This document shows, one piece after another, positions 1-6,957 of a DNA stretch of 24,297 bases. Position 1 is the first letter of the stretch; every line of letters starts with the position of its first letter. Under the pieces are notes generated by a model. That model did no database searches and was not told where the DNA came from. It saw only the letters and a program-made list of their open reading frames with translations. Location: IMG/VR virus record IMGVR_UViG_3300042307_002266, positions 1-24,297 of that record; one strand, given 5' to 3'. This DNA comes from a virus. Both the position numbers and the translations under genes were made by a program.

Positions 1-666
1 ACGAGAATTATCAGACCAAGCCCACACGCCAGCTGCGCGGGCGGATGCTGGCTGGACGATTTCAGAGCTGCTGACGGTGTCCCACACCACGACATTGGGC
101 GCATATACCACGACACGCTTTTGGCCAAACAATTCGCGGTAACTAATGGCCGCCTCATCAGGCGTGCTGCCGCCAGATTCGGGCGCGTCTACAATCGCCA
201 TGCCAAATGTGCGGTTGGCAACCATAATCATTTCATCTGCCACCGCTTTTTCGTGCGAAAAACCAGGTGCAATGATGATTTTGGGCTGCACCTTGACCAT
301 CGACTCAGCCGCAATTAAGGCCTGCAAGCCTTGACGCTGGCCTGTAGCAGCATCAACCCCGCCAATCACAAGGCTCTTTGTCTCAGCCACGGTTGCCCCC
401 ACGGCAACGCGCACCACCACAATAGCGGCACCCGTCTGGTCAAAAATAGCATCCATGCTTTGTGGCAGCGTGCCTGTTTTGCCCAGTTTGGCCGCTTTGA
501 TTCGGCTGCCCAACACCAATACTGGCGTATTGAGCGGGAAAGTTTCGGGGTCTGCGTCAGGTGCAGTTCCAACGAGTCCAATGACAGATGAGCGCACAGT
601 TGGAATCGGGCGAATGCCGTCATCAATCTGAATCATCTCAACGCCGTGTAAATATTGTTCGGGCAT
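1..666 (-). CDS. Contractile tail sheath protein (N-terminal part, cut by window edge)
   Basis: This is an open reading frame of 222 codons that runs off the left edge, so the C-terminus is missing. The N-terminus begins MPEQYLHGVEMIQIDDG, followed by IRPIPTVRSSVIGLVGTAP. This is the typical opening of P2 FI/Mu L-type sheath proteins, in which the early strand inserts into neighbouring subunits. A segment around residues 75-90 (DQTGAAIVVVRVAVGA) also fits the family. The sheath polymerises around the tail tube and contracts on infection. The ATG at 666 is preceded by GGAG about 9 bases upstream. It is the next gene after the PAAR gene in the same direction, separated by 145 bp that hold a repeated regulatory-looking element. 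Family assignment is from recognition of the N-terminal pattern. Confidence 0.88.
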   Translation of the reverse strand, partial: MPEQYLHGVEMIQIDDGIRPIPTVRSSVIGLVGTAPDADPETFPLNTPVLVLGSRIKAAKLGKTGTLPQSMDAIFDQTGAAIVVVRVAVGATVAETKSLVIGGVDAATGQRQGLQALIAAESMVKVQPKIIIAPGFSHEKAVADEMIMVANRTFGMAIVDAPESGGSTPDEAAISYRELFGQKRVVVYAPNVVVWDTVSSSEIVQPASARAAGVWAWSDNSR

Positions 667-724
667 AATAAAACTCCATGTAGGTTATCCTGAAATGGAG
701 TATGTGCTTTTATGGCGCGTTGCG

Positions 725-743
725 CCCCCTGCGACTTTTCGCG
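725..743 (-). repeat. 19-bp late-operon repeat, copy 1 (upstream of sheath)
   Basis: On the minus strand this reads CGCGAAAAGTCGCAGGGGG. It differs at one base from the copies at 5151-5169 and 6833-6851. The core GCGA-AAAG-TCGC can form a 4-bp stem, and the single difference lies in its loop. A -10-like CATACT lies at 704-699, 20 bp further along the minus strand, and the sheath ATG is about 58 bp away. It may be an activator-dependent late promoter; this is inference. Confidence 0.6.
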
Positions 744-811
744 AATCATTAGAAAATACGCAACAAATATTCGATTTTTATCAACTCATCTGACATTTGA
801 CTGGTTAAAAA

Positions 812-1102
812 TTAGCCTGCAAAAACATTTGCCGAGCCGCCTGCACAGAGTGAACCACAGCCGATTGCATCGCCCGTTCGCGCCAATGCCTTGCCATTGA
901 CCCGTACCGTGCCGCTGCCGCTGCTTTGTACGCTGGCGTGCGTTTCTGGTATTTCTTTGCATGTGTGCGCCGCCCAAGCATCGCCCACGCACACCGCACC
1001 CACGCCGTTAATCAATACATTCGCGCTGCCCGATACGCTGGCACGCGGCGGCCAACAACCGTGGCCTGTACACATATCGCCCACTCGAATGACTGCTGGC
1101 AT
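812..1102 (-). CDS. PAAR-domain tail spike tip protein
   Basis: A 96-residue protein with the PAAR-repeat pattern: an N-terminal AVIRVGDMCTGHGCWPPR segment, then SGSANVLINGVGAVCVGDAW, and later GSGTVRVNGKALARTGDAIGCG. Regularly placed Gly, Cys and His residues in such proteins bind a metal and form a sharp cone. The cone caps the gpV spike of contractile tails and punctures the outer membrane. Length is normal for a free-standing PAAR protein. It follows the gpV gene by 27 bp in the same operon, which supports the role. The ATG at 1102 is the first in frame and is preceded by AAGGAGGG. The 145 bp after it (667-811) hold no gene, only repeat copy 1 and the leader of the sheath gene. Confidence 0.9.
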   Translation of the reverse strand: MPAVIRVGDMCTGHGCWPPRASVSGSANVLINGVGAVCVGDAWAAHTCKEIPETHASVQSSGSGTVRVNGKALARTGDAIGCGSLCAGGSANVFAG

Positions 1103-1129
1103 ACACCCTCCTTTTTAAATGACCGTGAA

Positions 1130-1573
1130 TTAATTCAACGAAATCGTAGTGCCCACCAACGTGACCGCTCCCGCCGCCGCAATACTCACAGCCCCGCCAG
1201 CGCTCACCGTAAATGCGCCTTTTACATTAAATGCCATCTCGCCAGTGGCGCGGTTGTGCGTGACGCTGGCGCCATTTTTGTATTGAACCACATGCATGTC
1301 AGGCGAATTGGCAGGCGCTGGGTGGTCACTTTGATACAGTGACCACGCAATCACGCCGTCTTCTATCACGCCACCGGGCGACAATACTACGACCTGCTCG
1401 CCGACTTCGGGCGCCCACCACTCAATATCACCATGCGCACGGCGCACCGTCCACGGCAATGCCTCGGTAATCCAGCCATCGCCCATATCCACGCGGGCTT
1501 TATCACCGTTGATGTCATGCACCGTCCCCACGCGAATCAAGTTTTGAAGCCGCCGTTCAATATCTGCACTCAT
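1130..1573 (-). CDS. Baseplate assembly/spike protein, P2 gpV family
   Basis: A 147-residue protein. The N-terminal part (MSADIERRLQNLIRVGTV, then ARVDMGDGWITEALPW) is the oligonucleotide-binding fold typical of P2 gpV and Mu gp45. The middle (WWAPEVGEQVVVLSPGG) continues this fold. The C-terminus is Gly/Ala/Val-rich (GAFTVSAGGAVSIAAAGAVTL), as expected for the intertwined beta-helix of the trimeric spike. It forms the membrane-piercing spike at the centre of the baseplate and carries the PAAR tip encoded next. Its ATG overlaps the stop of the preceding gene by one base (TAATG), indicating translational coupling. It is shorter than P2 gpV (about 211 residues), mostly in the C-terminal helix, which fits the presence of a separate PAAR tip. 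Confidence 0.92.
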   Translation of the reverse strand: MSADIERRLQNLIRVGTVHDINGDKARVDMGDGWITEALPWTVRRAHGDIEWWAPEVGEQVVVLSPGGVIEDGVIAWSLYQSDHPAPANSPDMHVVQYKNGASVTHNRATGEMAFNVKGAFTVSAGGAVSIAAAGAVTLVGTTISLN

Positions 1574-2136
1574 TATTTGACCTCTGTCATTGGCACATCA
1601 GAATGCACCTCTTTTTTGCAGTCGGTATGACCTATTCGCACCTCTGGCACCACACCACGCAGCCATTCTTGATCCTCAAGCGCTTGCGCATTTTGTGCCT
1701 CAGAATCAAGCACCCCATCCATACTGCCAAGGCTGGCAATAAACTCAAACTCAACCACCCGAACCACATACCCATTTAACGGGGCACGAAATTCATCTTC
1801 TGCCTCGCGCAACACCATAATTGCGCCGCAATCTTTGCCCAATGAGCCAATGCTTTTTAAGGCCAGCATGAGCGCAATCCCACCGCGCCGCGATTGTTGG
1901 CGTGCATCATCTGCGTCCGAATCACACACCAACCGCGCATTCCAGCGCATATTGACGGTTATTTGTTGCGTGCCGTTTTGTTGCCCATCCGCATCAGAAT
2001 CCATGTGTTCTAACGTCACAATAGGCGCTTGTACCGAATCGCGCCAGGTTGCATCATCATCCACCACGTCATTGACCCAGCCCAGCGCTGCCTTGAGCTT
2101 TGCTTTTAGGGTGTCGCAAATATCGTCGTATTTCAT
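1573..2136 (-). CDS. Small phage tail-completion protein, possibly Mu gp37-like
   Basis: A 187-residue protein beginning MKYDDICDTLKAKLKAALGW. It contains APIVTLEHMDSD and a run (NARLVCDSDADDARQQSRRGG) that resembles the small head-tail/tail-completion proteins of contractile-tail phages (Mu gp37/DUF1834 group). These act at the head-proximal end of the tail. I chose the ATG at 2136: it overlaps the stop of the upstream gene (ATGA) and has GGGAG 11 bases before it. The ATG at 2154 would place that Shine-Dalgarno sequence inside the coding region. The acidic C-terminal part (residues about 140-187) is not recognisable. Position between minor tail protein Z and gpV supports a tail role; the exact role is uncertain. 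Confidence 0.65.
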   Translation of the reverse strand: MKYDDICDTLKAKLKAALGWVNDVVDDDATWRDSVQAPIVTLEHMDSDADGQQNGTQQITVNMRWNARLVCDSDADDARQQSRRGGIALMLALKSIGSLGKDCGAIMVLREAEDEFRAPLNGYVVRVVEFEFIASLGSMDGVLDSEAQNAQALEDQEWLRGVVPEVRIGHTDCKKEVHSDVPMTEVK

Positions 2137-2645
2137 AGCTTGGATAACTCCCATTCAATTTCGTGCGCCACATATTTAAGTAAATAATCATCGGCTTGCG
2201 CGTATGCCGCCATCATTGCCGCAAAGGCCTCGCGCTCTATTTCTAGCTTGGCAAGCTCCAATGGAAAGCGCGCTTTGCCAACCCGCCGATACACCCCGCC
2301 ATATTTGCGTATCACAAACGCCCCCGCAAAAAAACGACTGCCTACTTGCACGCCTGCTTTGGTTTGCTGTACTTTGCCCAAGCGGTGCACTGCAATGGCA
2401 TTCATGCCCAGCCAAACTTTTTGAGAAACACCATCGCCTTTGTTGTACGTGCGCAACCGCGCCTTCATTGCCCCGCGTGTAATATTGAGCGCATCTGACA
2501 CATTGCGCCCAGACTCAAGCGCCAGTTTCTTGGCGGCTTTGGCAACGCCACGGCGCAGGGCGCGGTGGCAAGCTTGCGGCGCATTGCCCAATAGCAATAA
2601 AGTGCGGCGCAATGTCTCAGGGTCTAAATGAACGTCCAGATTCAT
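2133..2645 (-). CDS. Minor tail protein Z family protein
   Basis: A 170-residue basic protein matching the prophage minor tail protein Z family. The N-terminal helical part (QACHRALRRGVAKAAKKLA) is followed by SDALNITRGAMKARL, an exposed loop, and FVIRKYGGVYRRVGKARFPLE. In lambda, gpZ acts at the tail terminus that joins the head. The gene starts one base after the FII-like gene ends, and its stop overlaps the next start (ATGA), so all three are coupled. Length is close to lambda gpZ (192 residues). In a myovirus the protein probably has a similar tail-completion or neck role. Confidence 0.8.
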   Translation of the reverse strand: MNLDVHLDPETLRRTLLLLGNAPQACHRALRRGVAKAAKKLALESGRNVSDALNITRGAMKARLRTYNKGDGVSQKVWLGMNAIAVHRLGKVQQTKAGVQVGSRFFAGAFVIRKYGGVYRRVGKARFPLELAKLEIEREAFAAMMAAYAQADDYLLKYVAHEIEWELSKL

Positions 2646-2984
2646 TTAAACCCCGACCTCACCAATTGGCGTGTTCTCCACCAACGGCTTAAGAATGATT
2701 TTGACCAGCGCCGTATCGTCAGGCTCACCCACGCGAACCACCTCAAATTCCCGCTGGCGACACACCACCAAGCTGCCCTTGCGCACCACAGATACATTAG
2801 GCTGACAATCAGACGCAGGCAACAACATAAAGTATTCCACCAGCTCCGTTGGTTGACCACCCAGTTCAGGTGCCAGCACCTCGTCATACAGCATGGCCTT
2901 TAGCGGCACGCCGTCGACCGTTAACGTGTCACCGCTCACCCGAAATGCCACCCTGTCCACCACGCCCATCAATCGCTCTAACAT
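2646..2984 (-). CDS. Head-tail connector, lambda FII-like
   Basis: A 112-residue protein, about the size of lambda gpFII (117 residues). It has a short helical N-terminus (MLERLMGVVDRVAFRV), a loop rich in acidic residues (YDEVLAPELGGQ), and a beta-rich core (SVVRKGSLVVCRQREFEVVRVGEPDDTALVKI is its span, read in pieces). The pattern of a low-complexity loop followed by a 'RKGS..V..REFEV.RV..DD' barrel is that of FII-like stopper proteins at the portal exit. The ATG at 2984 follows GGAGG with a 4-base spacing. It lies just after the terminator that follows the capsid gene, so its expression depends on read-through. Assignment rests on pattern and gene order. Confidence 0.7.
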   Translation of the reverse strand: MLERLMGVVDRVAFRVSGDTLTVDGVPLKAMLYDEVLAPELGGQPTELVEYFMLLPASDCQPNVSVVRKGSLVVCRQREFEVVRVGEPDDTALVKIILKPLVENTPIGEVGV

Positions 2985-3020
2985 GCCGCCTCCATCAGGA
3001 TTGGGATTAAAATCAAAATC

Positions 3021-3051
3021 AAAAAACCCGCAATGTGTTTTTGCGGGTTTT
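3021..3051 (-). terminator. Intrinsic terminator after the capsid gene
   Basis: A 10-bp perfect stem (AAAACCCGCA / TGCGGGTTTT) with a 9-base loop. On the minus strand it is followed by a run of six U. It begins 12 bp after the capsid stop codon. It would lower transcription of connector and tail genes relative to the capsid. The A-run on the other side also allows some function on the plus strand. Confidence 0.85.
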
Positions 3052-3062
3052 AAGGTTTGTGC

Positions 3063-4052
3063 TTATTTTTTTAGTTTAAGTTTAATCACCGCGTGCGGAA
3101 TGGTGTTTAAAATAATTGGGAACGAACGCGCCCACAGCTCAACCCCCATGCCGTGCTTTAACTCCTCTTGCGTGAGGTAAAATTGCAAGCCTTTTTGGTT
3201 GACGGCCCACATAATGTCCGCCGCCGTGTAGCGCTCAACAAACATCCCCTGCACCACCGGGAACAAATACGCTTCATCCGCTGCAATATAAGGGGTTTCT
3301 CCAATGCCGTCATTGCACTTCATCCAATCAATGTTACGGTACGAGATACACTCGCGCATGTCGGTACGTGCCTGCACGCTGTCTTGGTAGATTTTGTACG
3401 CATCCTTGAAATCTTTGTCCAAATGCAGTTTGTCCGTAAAATCAGCGCCACACAATGCAATATAGCCTTTGCGTGGTTTACCCTTAATCGCTTTGTCAGC
3501 GGCATTTTTTGCTGCCAGCACTTGTGCTTCTAAATCTGAAGCATCTCCAAACGCCACCTCAATCACCGTTTGCTTATAGTCAAATTTGGTAAACATGTCA
3601 TGAATCACGGTGCCGTCAGAATCCAAGACTTTGCCTTGAATCGCACCAAAACGCTGGCGCTCAAGGTTCACCTCAAGAACTTCACGCATACGGGTTGAGC
3701 GATCGCTCAACTCTTCTTCTACCTGTTCCAAACCATCAGCACCCTCGCCAAAGCGGCGAATGTCCTGCAAATCTTCAGGCTCAATGGTGTCTTTGACCAT
3801 CAAACGCACAGAGTCAAACTTAATTAAATCGCGCTTAGCGCCAGTCATTGAGGTCCCGTCCTCAGTGCCACGCCCTGAAGTTTTTACCAATTGTAAACCG
3901 CCTGCGCGGCGCTCTACTTCAAGGCTGGTGGTGCGAATCCCTTTGGTTTCAAACACCCCAATAGATTGTAGAAAAAGCTTGGGCGTTTCAACATCATTAA
4001 TAATGTCAGTGAGCTCAGCACCTGTAAAATCATCTGTCGCTAAAATAGGCAT
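3063..4052 (-). CDS. Major capsid protein, lambda gpE family
   Basis: A 329-residue protein, near the 341 of lambda gpE. The N-terminus (MPILATDDFTGAELTDIIND) and the following LFLQSIGVFETKGIRT are characteristic. The next parts include LEVERRAGGLQLVKTSGRG, then DIRRFGEGADGLEQVEEEL, the E-loop/long-helix region of this HK97-fold subfamily. Near the C-terminus are VNQKGLQFYLTQEELKHG and a lysine-rich tail (KLKLKK). It self-assembles into the procapsid. The ATG at 4052 has AAGGAA six bases before it. The gene follows the protease directly, with no room for a gpD-type decoration protein. A strong terminator follows. Confidence 0.93.
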   Translation of the reverse strand: MPILATDDFTGAELTDIINDVETPKLFLQSIGVFETKGIRTTSLEVERRAGGLQLVKTSGRGTEDGTSMTGAKRDLIKFDSVRLMVKDTIEPEDLQDIRRFGEGADGLEQVEEELSDRSTRMREVLEVNLERQRFGAIQGKVLDSDGTVIHDMFTKFDYKQTVIEVAFGDASDLEAQVLAAKNAADKAIKGKPRKGYIALCGADFTDKLHLDKDFKDAYKIYQDSVQARTDMRECISYRNIDWMKCNDGIGETPYIAADEAYLFPVVQGMFVERYTAADIMWAVNQKGLQFYLTQEELKHGMGVELWARSFPIILNTIPHAVIKLKLKK

Positions 4053-4070
4053 ATCAGTTCCTTTTAATTT

Positions 4071-5099
4071 TTAAAATGGTTTGGCGGCACGGGCTTTGAG
4101 TCGCTTGGCGGCGGGCTCATTGCCTTTTGGGGTAATAAAATCTTGACCCGCTGCAACACTATTGTTGACAGCTGGCACTTTGGTTTTTTTGTACGCTTGC
4201 AGCAGCGTGGTGGCCTCTGCAATGCTGCGGTTGTTGATGATTAAATCATCCACCTGAGCCACAGGGTAATCGGCCAGCGCCGCCAAACTGCGCAACGCTG
4301 AAGCACGCTCAATCCGTGCAGGCACATCCGCTGCGGCAATACTGGCATTGACAACCATTTTGCTCAGCTCTGATTCGCCCGCATTGACGCACAATGTGAC
4401 CGCCGCAAGAACCTCTTGTGCATTATCTTGCGCAGGCACAGACTGCGCTTGTGGCTCGGTGGGTTCGGTTTTGGCCTGCATCATGGCTTTAACTGCGGCA
4501 GGCGCATTGTTTAGAATTTGGCTCATGCCCGAGCTCATTTGCGCCGCCAGTGCAAATTGTGCCGTGACTTCATCGCACAAACCCACCGCAGCTGCCTCAG
4601 CAGCACCAAACCAAGAATCTTTACTCATCCACTCATTCACTACGTCAATTGTCTGCCCCGTGCGGGCAGCATACGTGTTGGCCAGTGTTGCATTCATTTT
4701 GTCCATCACATCCGCGTACTCGCGCAAATCATCGGCTTGACCGTACATATAAGTACTGACGCCATGAATCATCAAAAACGTATTCTCTGGCATTTCAATT
4801 TTGCTGCACGCCATCAAAATAATCGTGGCCGCAGATGCAGCAATTCCATACACCACACCTGTTACATCGCCACGCGCTTTGATAATATTGTTGATTGCAA
4901 TCGCATCAATGACGCTGCCACCATTTGAATTGACAATCAAACGAATCGGCATGCCCTTGGGAATACCCGCAAACTCGGCCGCAAAATCGCGCGCCGTAAT
5001 GCCCCACATACCGATTTCATCCATCAGATGCACGTCATAACTCACCGCCTTATTCGCGGCATTAAGCTGTGCTTTAATGTCATACCATTTGTTTTGCAT
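4071..5099 (-). CDS. Prohead protease with ClpP/S49-like domain, probably with C-terminal scaffold
   Basis: A 342-residue protein. It has the ClpP-type serine protease fold: the substrate-binding strand is LIVNSNGGSVIDAIAI (about residues 55-69), the nucleophile Ser89 lies in YGIAASAAT, and the catalytic His112 is in FLMIHGVST. Like lambda gpC, it should degrade the scaffold and mature the prohead. Residues from about 200 are Ala/Gln/Glu-rich and helical, and probably form the scaffold, as lambda C carries Nu3 in its C-terminus. Tandem ATGs occur at 5102 and 5099; GGAG stands 2 bases from the first and 5 from the second, so I chose 5099. It lies between the portal and capsid genes as in lambda. 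Confidence 0.88.
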   Translation of the reverse strand: MQNKWYDIKAQLNAANKAVSYDVHLMDEIGMWGITARDFAAEFAGIPKGMPIRLIVNSNGGSVIDAIAINNIIKARGDVTGVVYGIAASAATIILMACSKIEMPENTFLMIHGVSTYMYGQADDLREYADVMDKMNATLANTYAARTGQTIDVVNEWMSKDSWFGAAEAAAVGLCDEVTAQFALAAQMSSGMSQILNNAPAAVKAMMQAKTEPTEPQAQSVPAQDNAQEVLAAVTLCVNAGESELSKMVVNASIAAADVPARIERASALRSLAALADYPVAQVDDLIINNRSIAEATTLLQAYKKTKVPAVNNSVAAGQDFITPKGNEPAAKRLKARAAKPF

Positions 5100-5124
5100 C
5101 ATGACTCCTTTTGTCGTTTACGCA

Positions 5125-6558
5125 TTATTGAGCAGACGGCGCATCGCTCGCCCCCTGCGAATTTTCGCGCACGATGTTTTTATGAAAATTTAACCCTAGC
5201 TTTTGCTCGCGTAAAATATCCTGCGCAAACTCTTCATCCAACAAATCCACATCCTTGCCCAACTGCAACGCGGCCTCAGCACGGGTGATTAGCCCCAGCT
5301 CATAGCGTAATTTAATCGACTGAATGTCTTGAACAGGATGGATGTACGGCTTGGCCTGCTGCACCCAGCGCGTGTCGCGAATCTCAACCTTATTGGAGGG
5401 CAGCAATCCAGCAAGAATCGCCGCATCAAAAAAATGCTTGCGCATCGGACGGCAAAATTTATGCACCACCGTGTTTTCAACCAGCTGCGTAATGCGCCGG
5501 CTAAATTCATTTAAAGCCACGCGCACCGTGCGGTCATTCGCTTCATGAAAATCATTAAAAAACACCGCATACGGCACGCCCAGCCCACTGCAAATGGTGC
5601 GGTATTGCCAGCGCATGTAATCCACGTAATTCGTCCCCGCATCAGGCGGATCAGAAAATTTCACGTCTTCCCCTTCGTCAAGCACTTGTGAGATCCCTGG
5701 TTCCATCACAATCGGCGGCAACATATCGCCCTCAAGCACATCGGGCGCAGACTCTTGGGCTGATTCGCTGGGCGTGTACGGTTCCATATCATCCAAATGC
5801 GCAGGGCGCGTGATAAATGTCACAAACAAATTGGCAATTTTTTGACGCTCCAGCACCGCATCATCCAAATCATCCGCGTTTTTAATCCGCACCAACGCCA
5901 CGCCCAACGCAGGAATGCCGCGCAACTGACCCGCGCGTTTTTGTTCAAAGACATGCGAGACGTATTTCGCCTCAATCCGCTTCGGCGTGTTGCGCTCAAA
6001 CTCGCCCATACCAGACAACACCCAATACGCCACGATTTTGCCGTTGCCATCAAACTCAATCCCTTGTCGAATCGCGCCACCGTTGTCCAAAACTCGGTCA
6101 ATCATTGGCACAAATTCAGGCTCAAGCACTTGCGCTTGATACGTCACGCCCGAATCTGTTTCATAAAACCGATGAATCACAAATGCTTCACCCTGCACCA
6201 AAAACGTGCGCACAGCCAACGTCTGTAAACCATAAACATCACACGCATCACCAAAATCAGCTTGCTCGCCCCAGCGCTCCCACAAATTCACAATTTGCTT
6301 GCGCAGCCGCACACTTTTAATCGTGGGCTGCGGTGAAATTCCATTGCCGACAATATTGGTCACCAAAAAATCAATCAAACCGCGCGCAATCGGGTTATTG
6401 TCATACGCATGACGCGCACGGCGGCGCAACAAATCAAGCCCCGTGGTTTCCCGCGCGGATGTGTAATTTGGTTTCCATGAGCTTAAGCGCCGCGCAGATT
6501 GCGCCGCGTCCAAATGTGAGTTGCCCGCAGTTGAGCCTTTGACCAAGTCGTGCGCCAT
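5125..6558 (-). CDS. Portal protein, lambda gpB family
   Basis: A 477-residue protein of the lambda-type portal family. Recognisable parts include RRRARHAYDNNPIARGLIDFLV and NIVGNGISPQP near the N-terminus (about residues 45-80), LWERWGEQADFGDACDVYG, then the core GEAFVIHRFYETDSG, QVLEPEFVP and GIEFDGNGKIVAYW. The clip/crown region (GVPYAVFFNDFHEANDRTVRVAL, in pieces) lies around 345-370. The dodecamer is the DNA channel and docks the terminase. The ATG at 6558 overlaps the gpW stop (TGATG). The extreme C-terminus is encoded by the 19-bp repeat. Lambda gpB is 533 residues; the difference is mostly C-terminal. Confidence 0.93.
   Translation of the reverse strand: MAHDLVKGSTAGNSHLDAAQSARRLSSWKPNYTSARETTGLDLLRRRARHAYDNNPIARGLIDFLVTNIVGNGISPQPTIKSVRLRKQIVNLWERWGEQADFGDACDVYGLQTLAVRTFLVQGEAFVIHRFYETDSGVTYQAQVLEPEFVPMIDRVLDNGGAIRQGIEFDGNGKIVAYWVLSGMGEFERNTPKRIEAKYVSHVFEQKRAGQLRGIPALGVALVRIKNADDLDDAVLERQKIANLFVTFITRPAHLDDMEPYTPSESAQESAPDVLEGDMLPPIVMEPGISQVLDEGEDVKFSDPPDAGTNYVDYMRWQYRTICSGLGVPYAVFFNDFHEANDRTVRVALNEFSRRITQLVENTVVHKFCRPMRKHFFDAAILAGLLPSNKVEIRDTRWVQQAKPYIHPVQDIQSIKLRYELGLITRAEAALQLGKDVDLLDEEFAQDILREQKLGLNFHKNIVRENSQGASDAPSAQ
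5151..5169 (-). repeat. 19-bp late-operon repeat, copy 2 (upstream of protease, inside portal gene)
   Basis: On the minus strand this reads CGCGAAAATTCGCAGGGGG, identical to copy 3 and one base different from copy 1. It lies inside the last codons of the portal gene, where it encodes RENSQG. A -10-like AATAAT lies at 5129-5124, 21 bp beyond it and overlapping the portal stop. The protease ATG is about 51 bp away. Confidence 0.6.
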
Positions 6559-6800
6559 CAATACCCCCGCCCAGCGTATTGCACGTAATAAAAGGCGCGG
6601 CGCCGTTTTTTAACCCCGCCTTGTTCATTTAACCGCGCAATAATAAATGCCCGCGCCCGCAACAAATCATTGTGCGAGCGAAACTCCGTGCGACGGTCGC
6701 GAAACTCAACCACATTAACCCCCGTGGCAATCGCAATATCAATCGCCCGCAAGTCATCGGTGGTTACAGTAGGTGGAAGGGCATCAATGGTATTTGTCAT
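6558..6800 (-). CDS. Head-tail joining protein gpW
   Basis: An 80-residue protein of the gpW family (68 residues in lambda). The family pattern is present: a first helix (DDLRAIDIAIATG), a beta-hairpin (VNVVEFRDRRTEFRSH), a second helix (NDLLRARAFIIARLNEQ) and a basic C-terminal tail (VKKRRRAFYYV). gpW plugs the portal after packaging and forms the platform for FII. Gene order terL-W-portal is as in lambda. The ATG at 6800 has no convincing Shine-Dalgarno sequence. It lies only about 7 bp after the -10-like hexamer linked to repeat copy 3, so a leaderless or very short transcript is possible. Confidence 0.87.
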   Translation of the reverse strand: MTNTIDALPPTVTTDDLRAIDIAIATGVNVVEFRDRRTEFRSHNDLLRARAFIIARLNEQGGVKKRRRAFYYVQYAGRGY

Positions 6801-6832
6801 GCGCCCATATTAACGAGCGCATGCTCAATCTA

Positions 6833-6851
6833 CCCCCTGCGAATTTTCGCG
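6833..6851 (-). repeat. 19-bp late-operon repeat, copy 3 (upstream of gpW)
   Basis: On the minus strand it is identical to copy 2 (CGCGAAAATTCGCAGGGGG). It lies in the 157-bp gap between the terminase large subunit and gpW. A -10-like TAATAT lies at 6812-6807, 20 bp beyond. Between them is a short GAGC-ATGC-GCTC hairpin. Confidence 0.6.
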
Positions 6852-6883
6852 CGACGGAAAAATTCTATCGGTAGATAAAGGTG

Positions 6884-6919
6884 CATGTAAGTCATTGTGC
6901 ATTGACAACGACTTACATG
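6884..6919 (-). other. Perfect 15-bp RNA hairpin between terL and gpW
   Basis: The arms are CATGTAAGTC and GACTTACATG, plus a further 4 bp, around a 6-base loop. In DNA there is one mismatch (A6894 against C6909). In the minus-strand transcript it becomes a G-U pair, so the hairpin is fully paired only in the late mRNA. No U-run follows, so it is probably not a simple terminator. It could be an mRNA processing or stability element. Confidence 0.55.
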
Positions 6920-6957
6920 GTACAGACGGCGCATTAAAAGTAGAGCTAAAATAAAAA

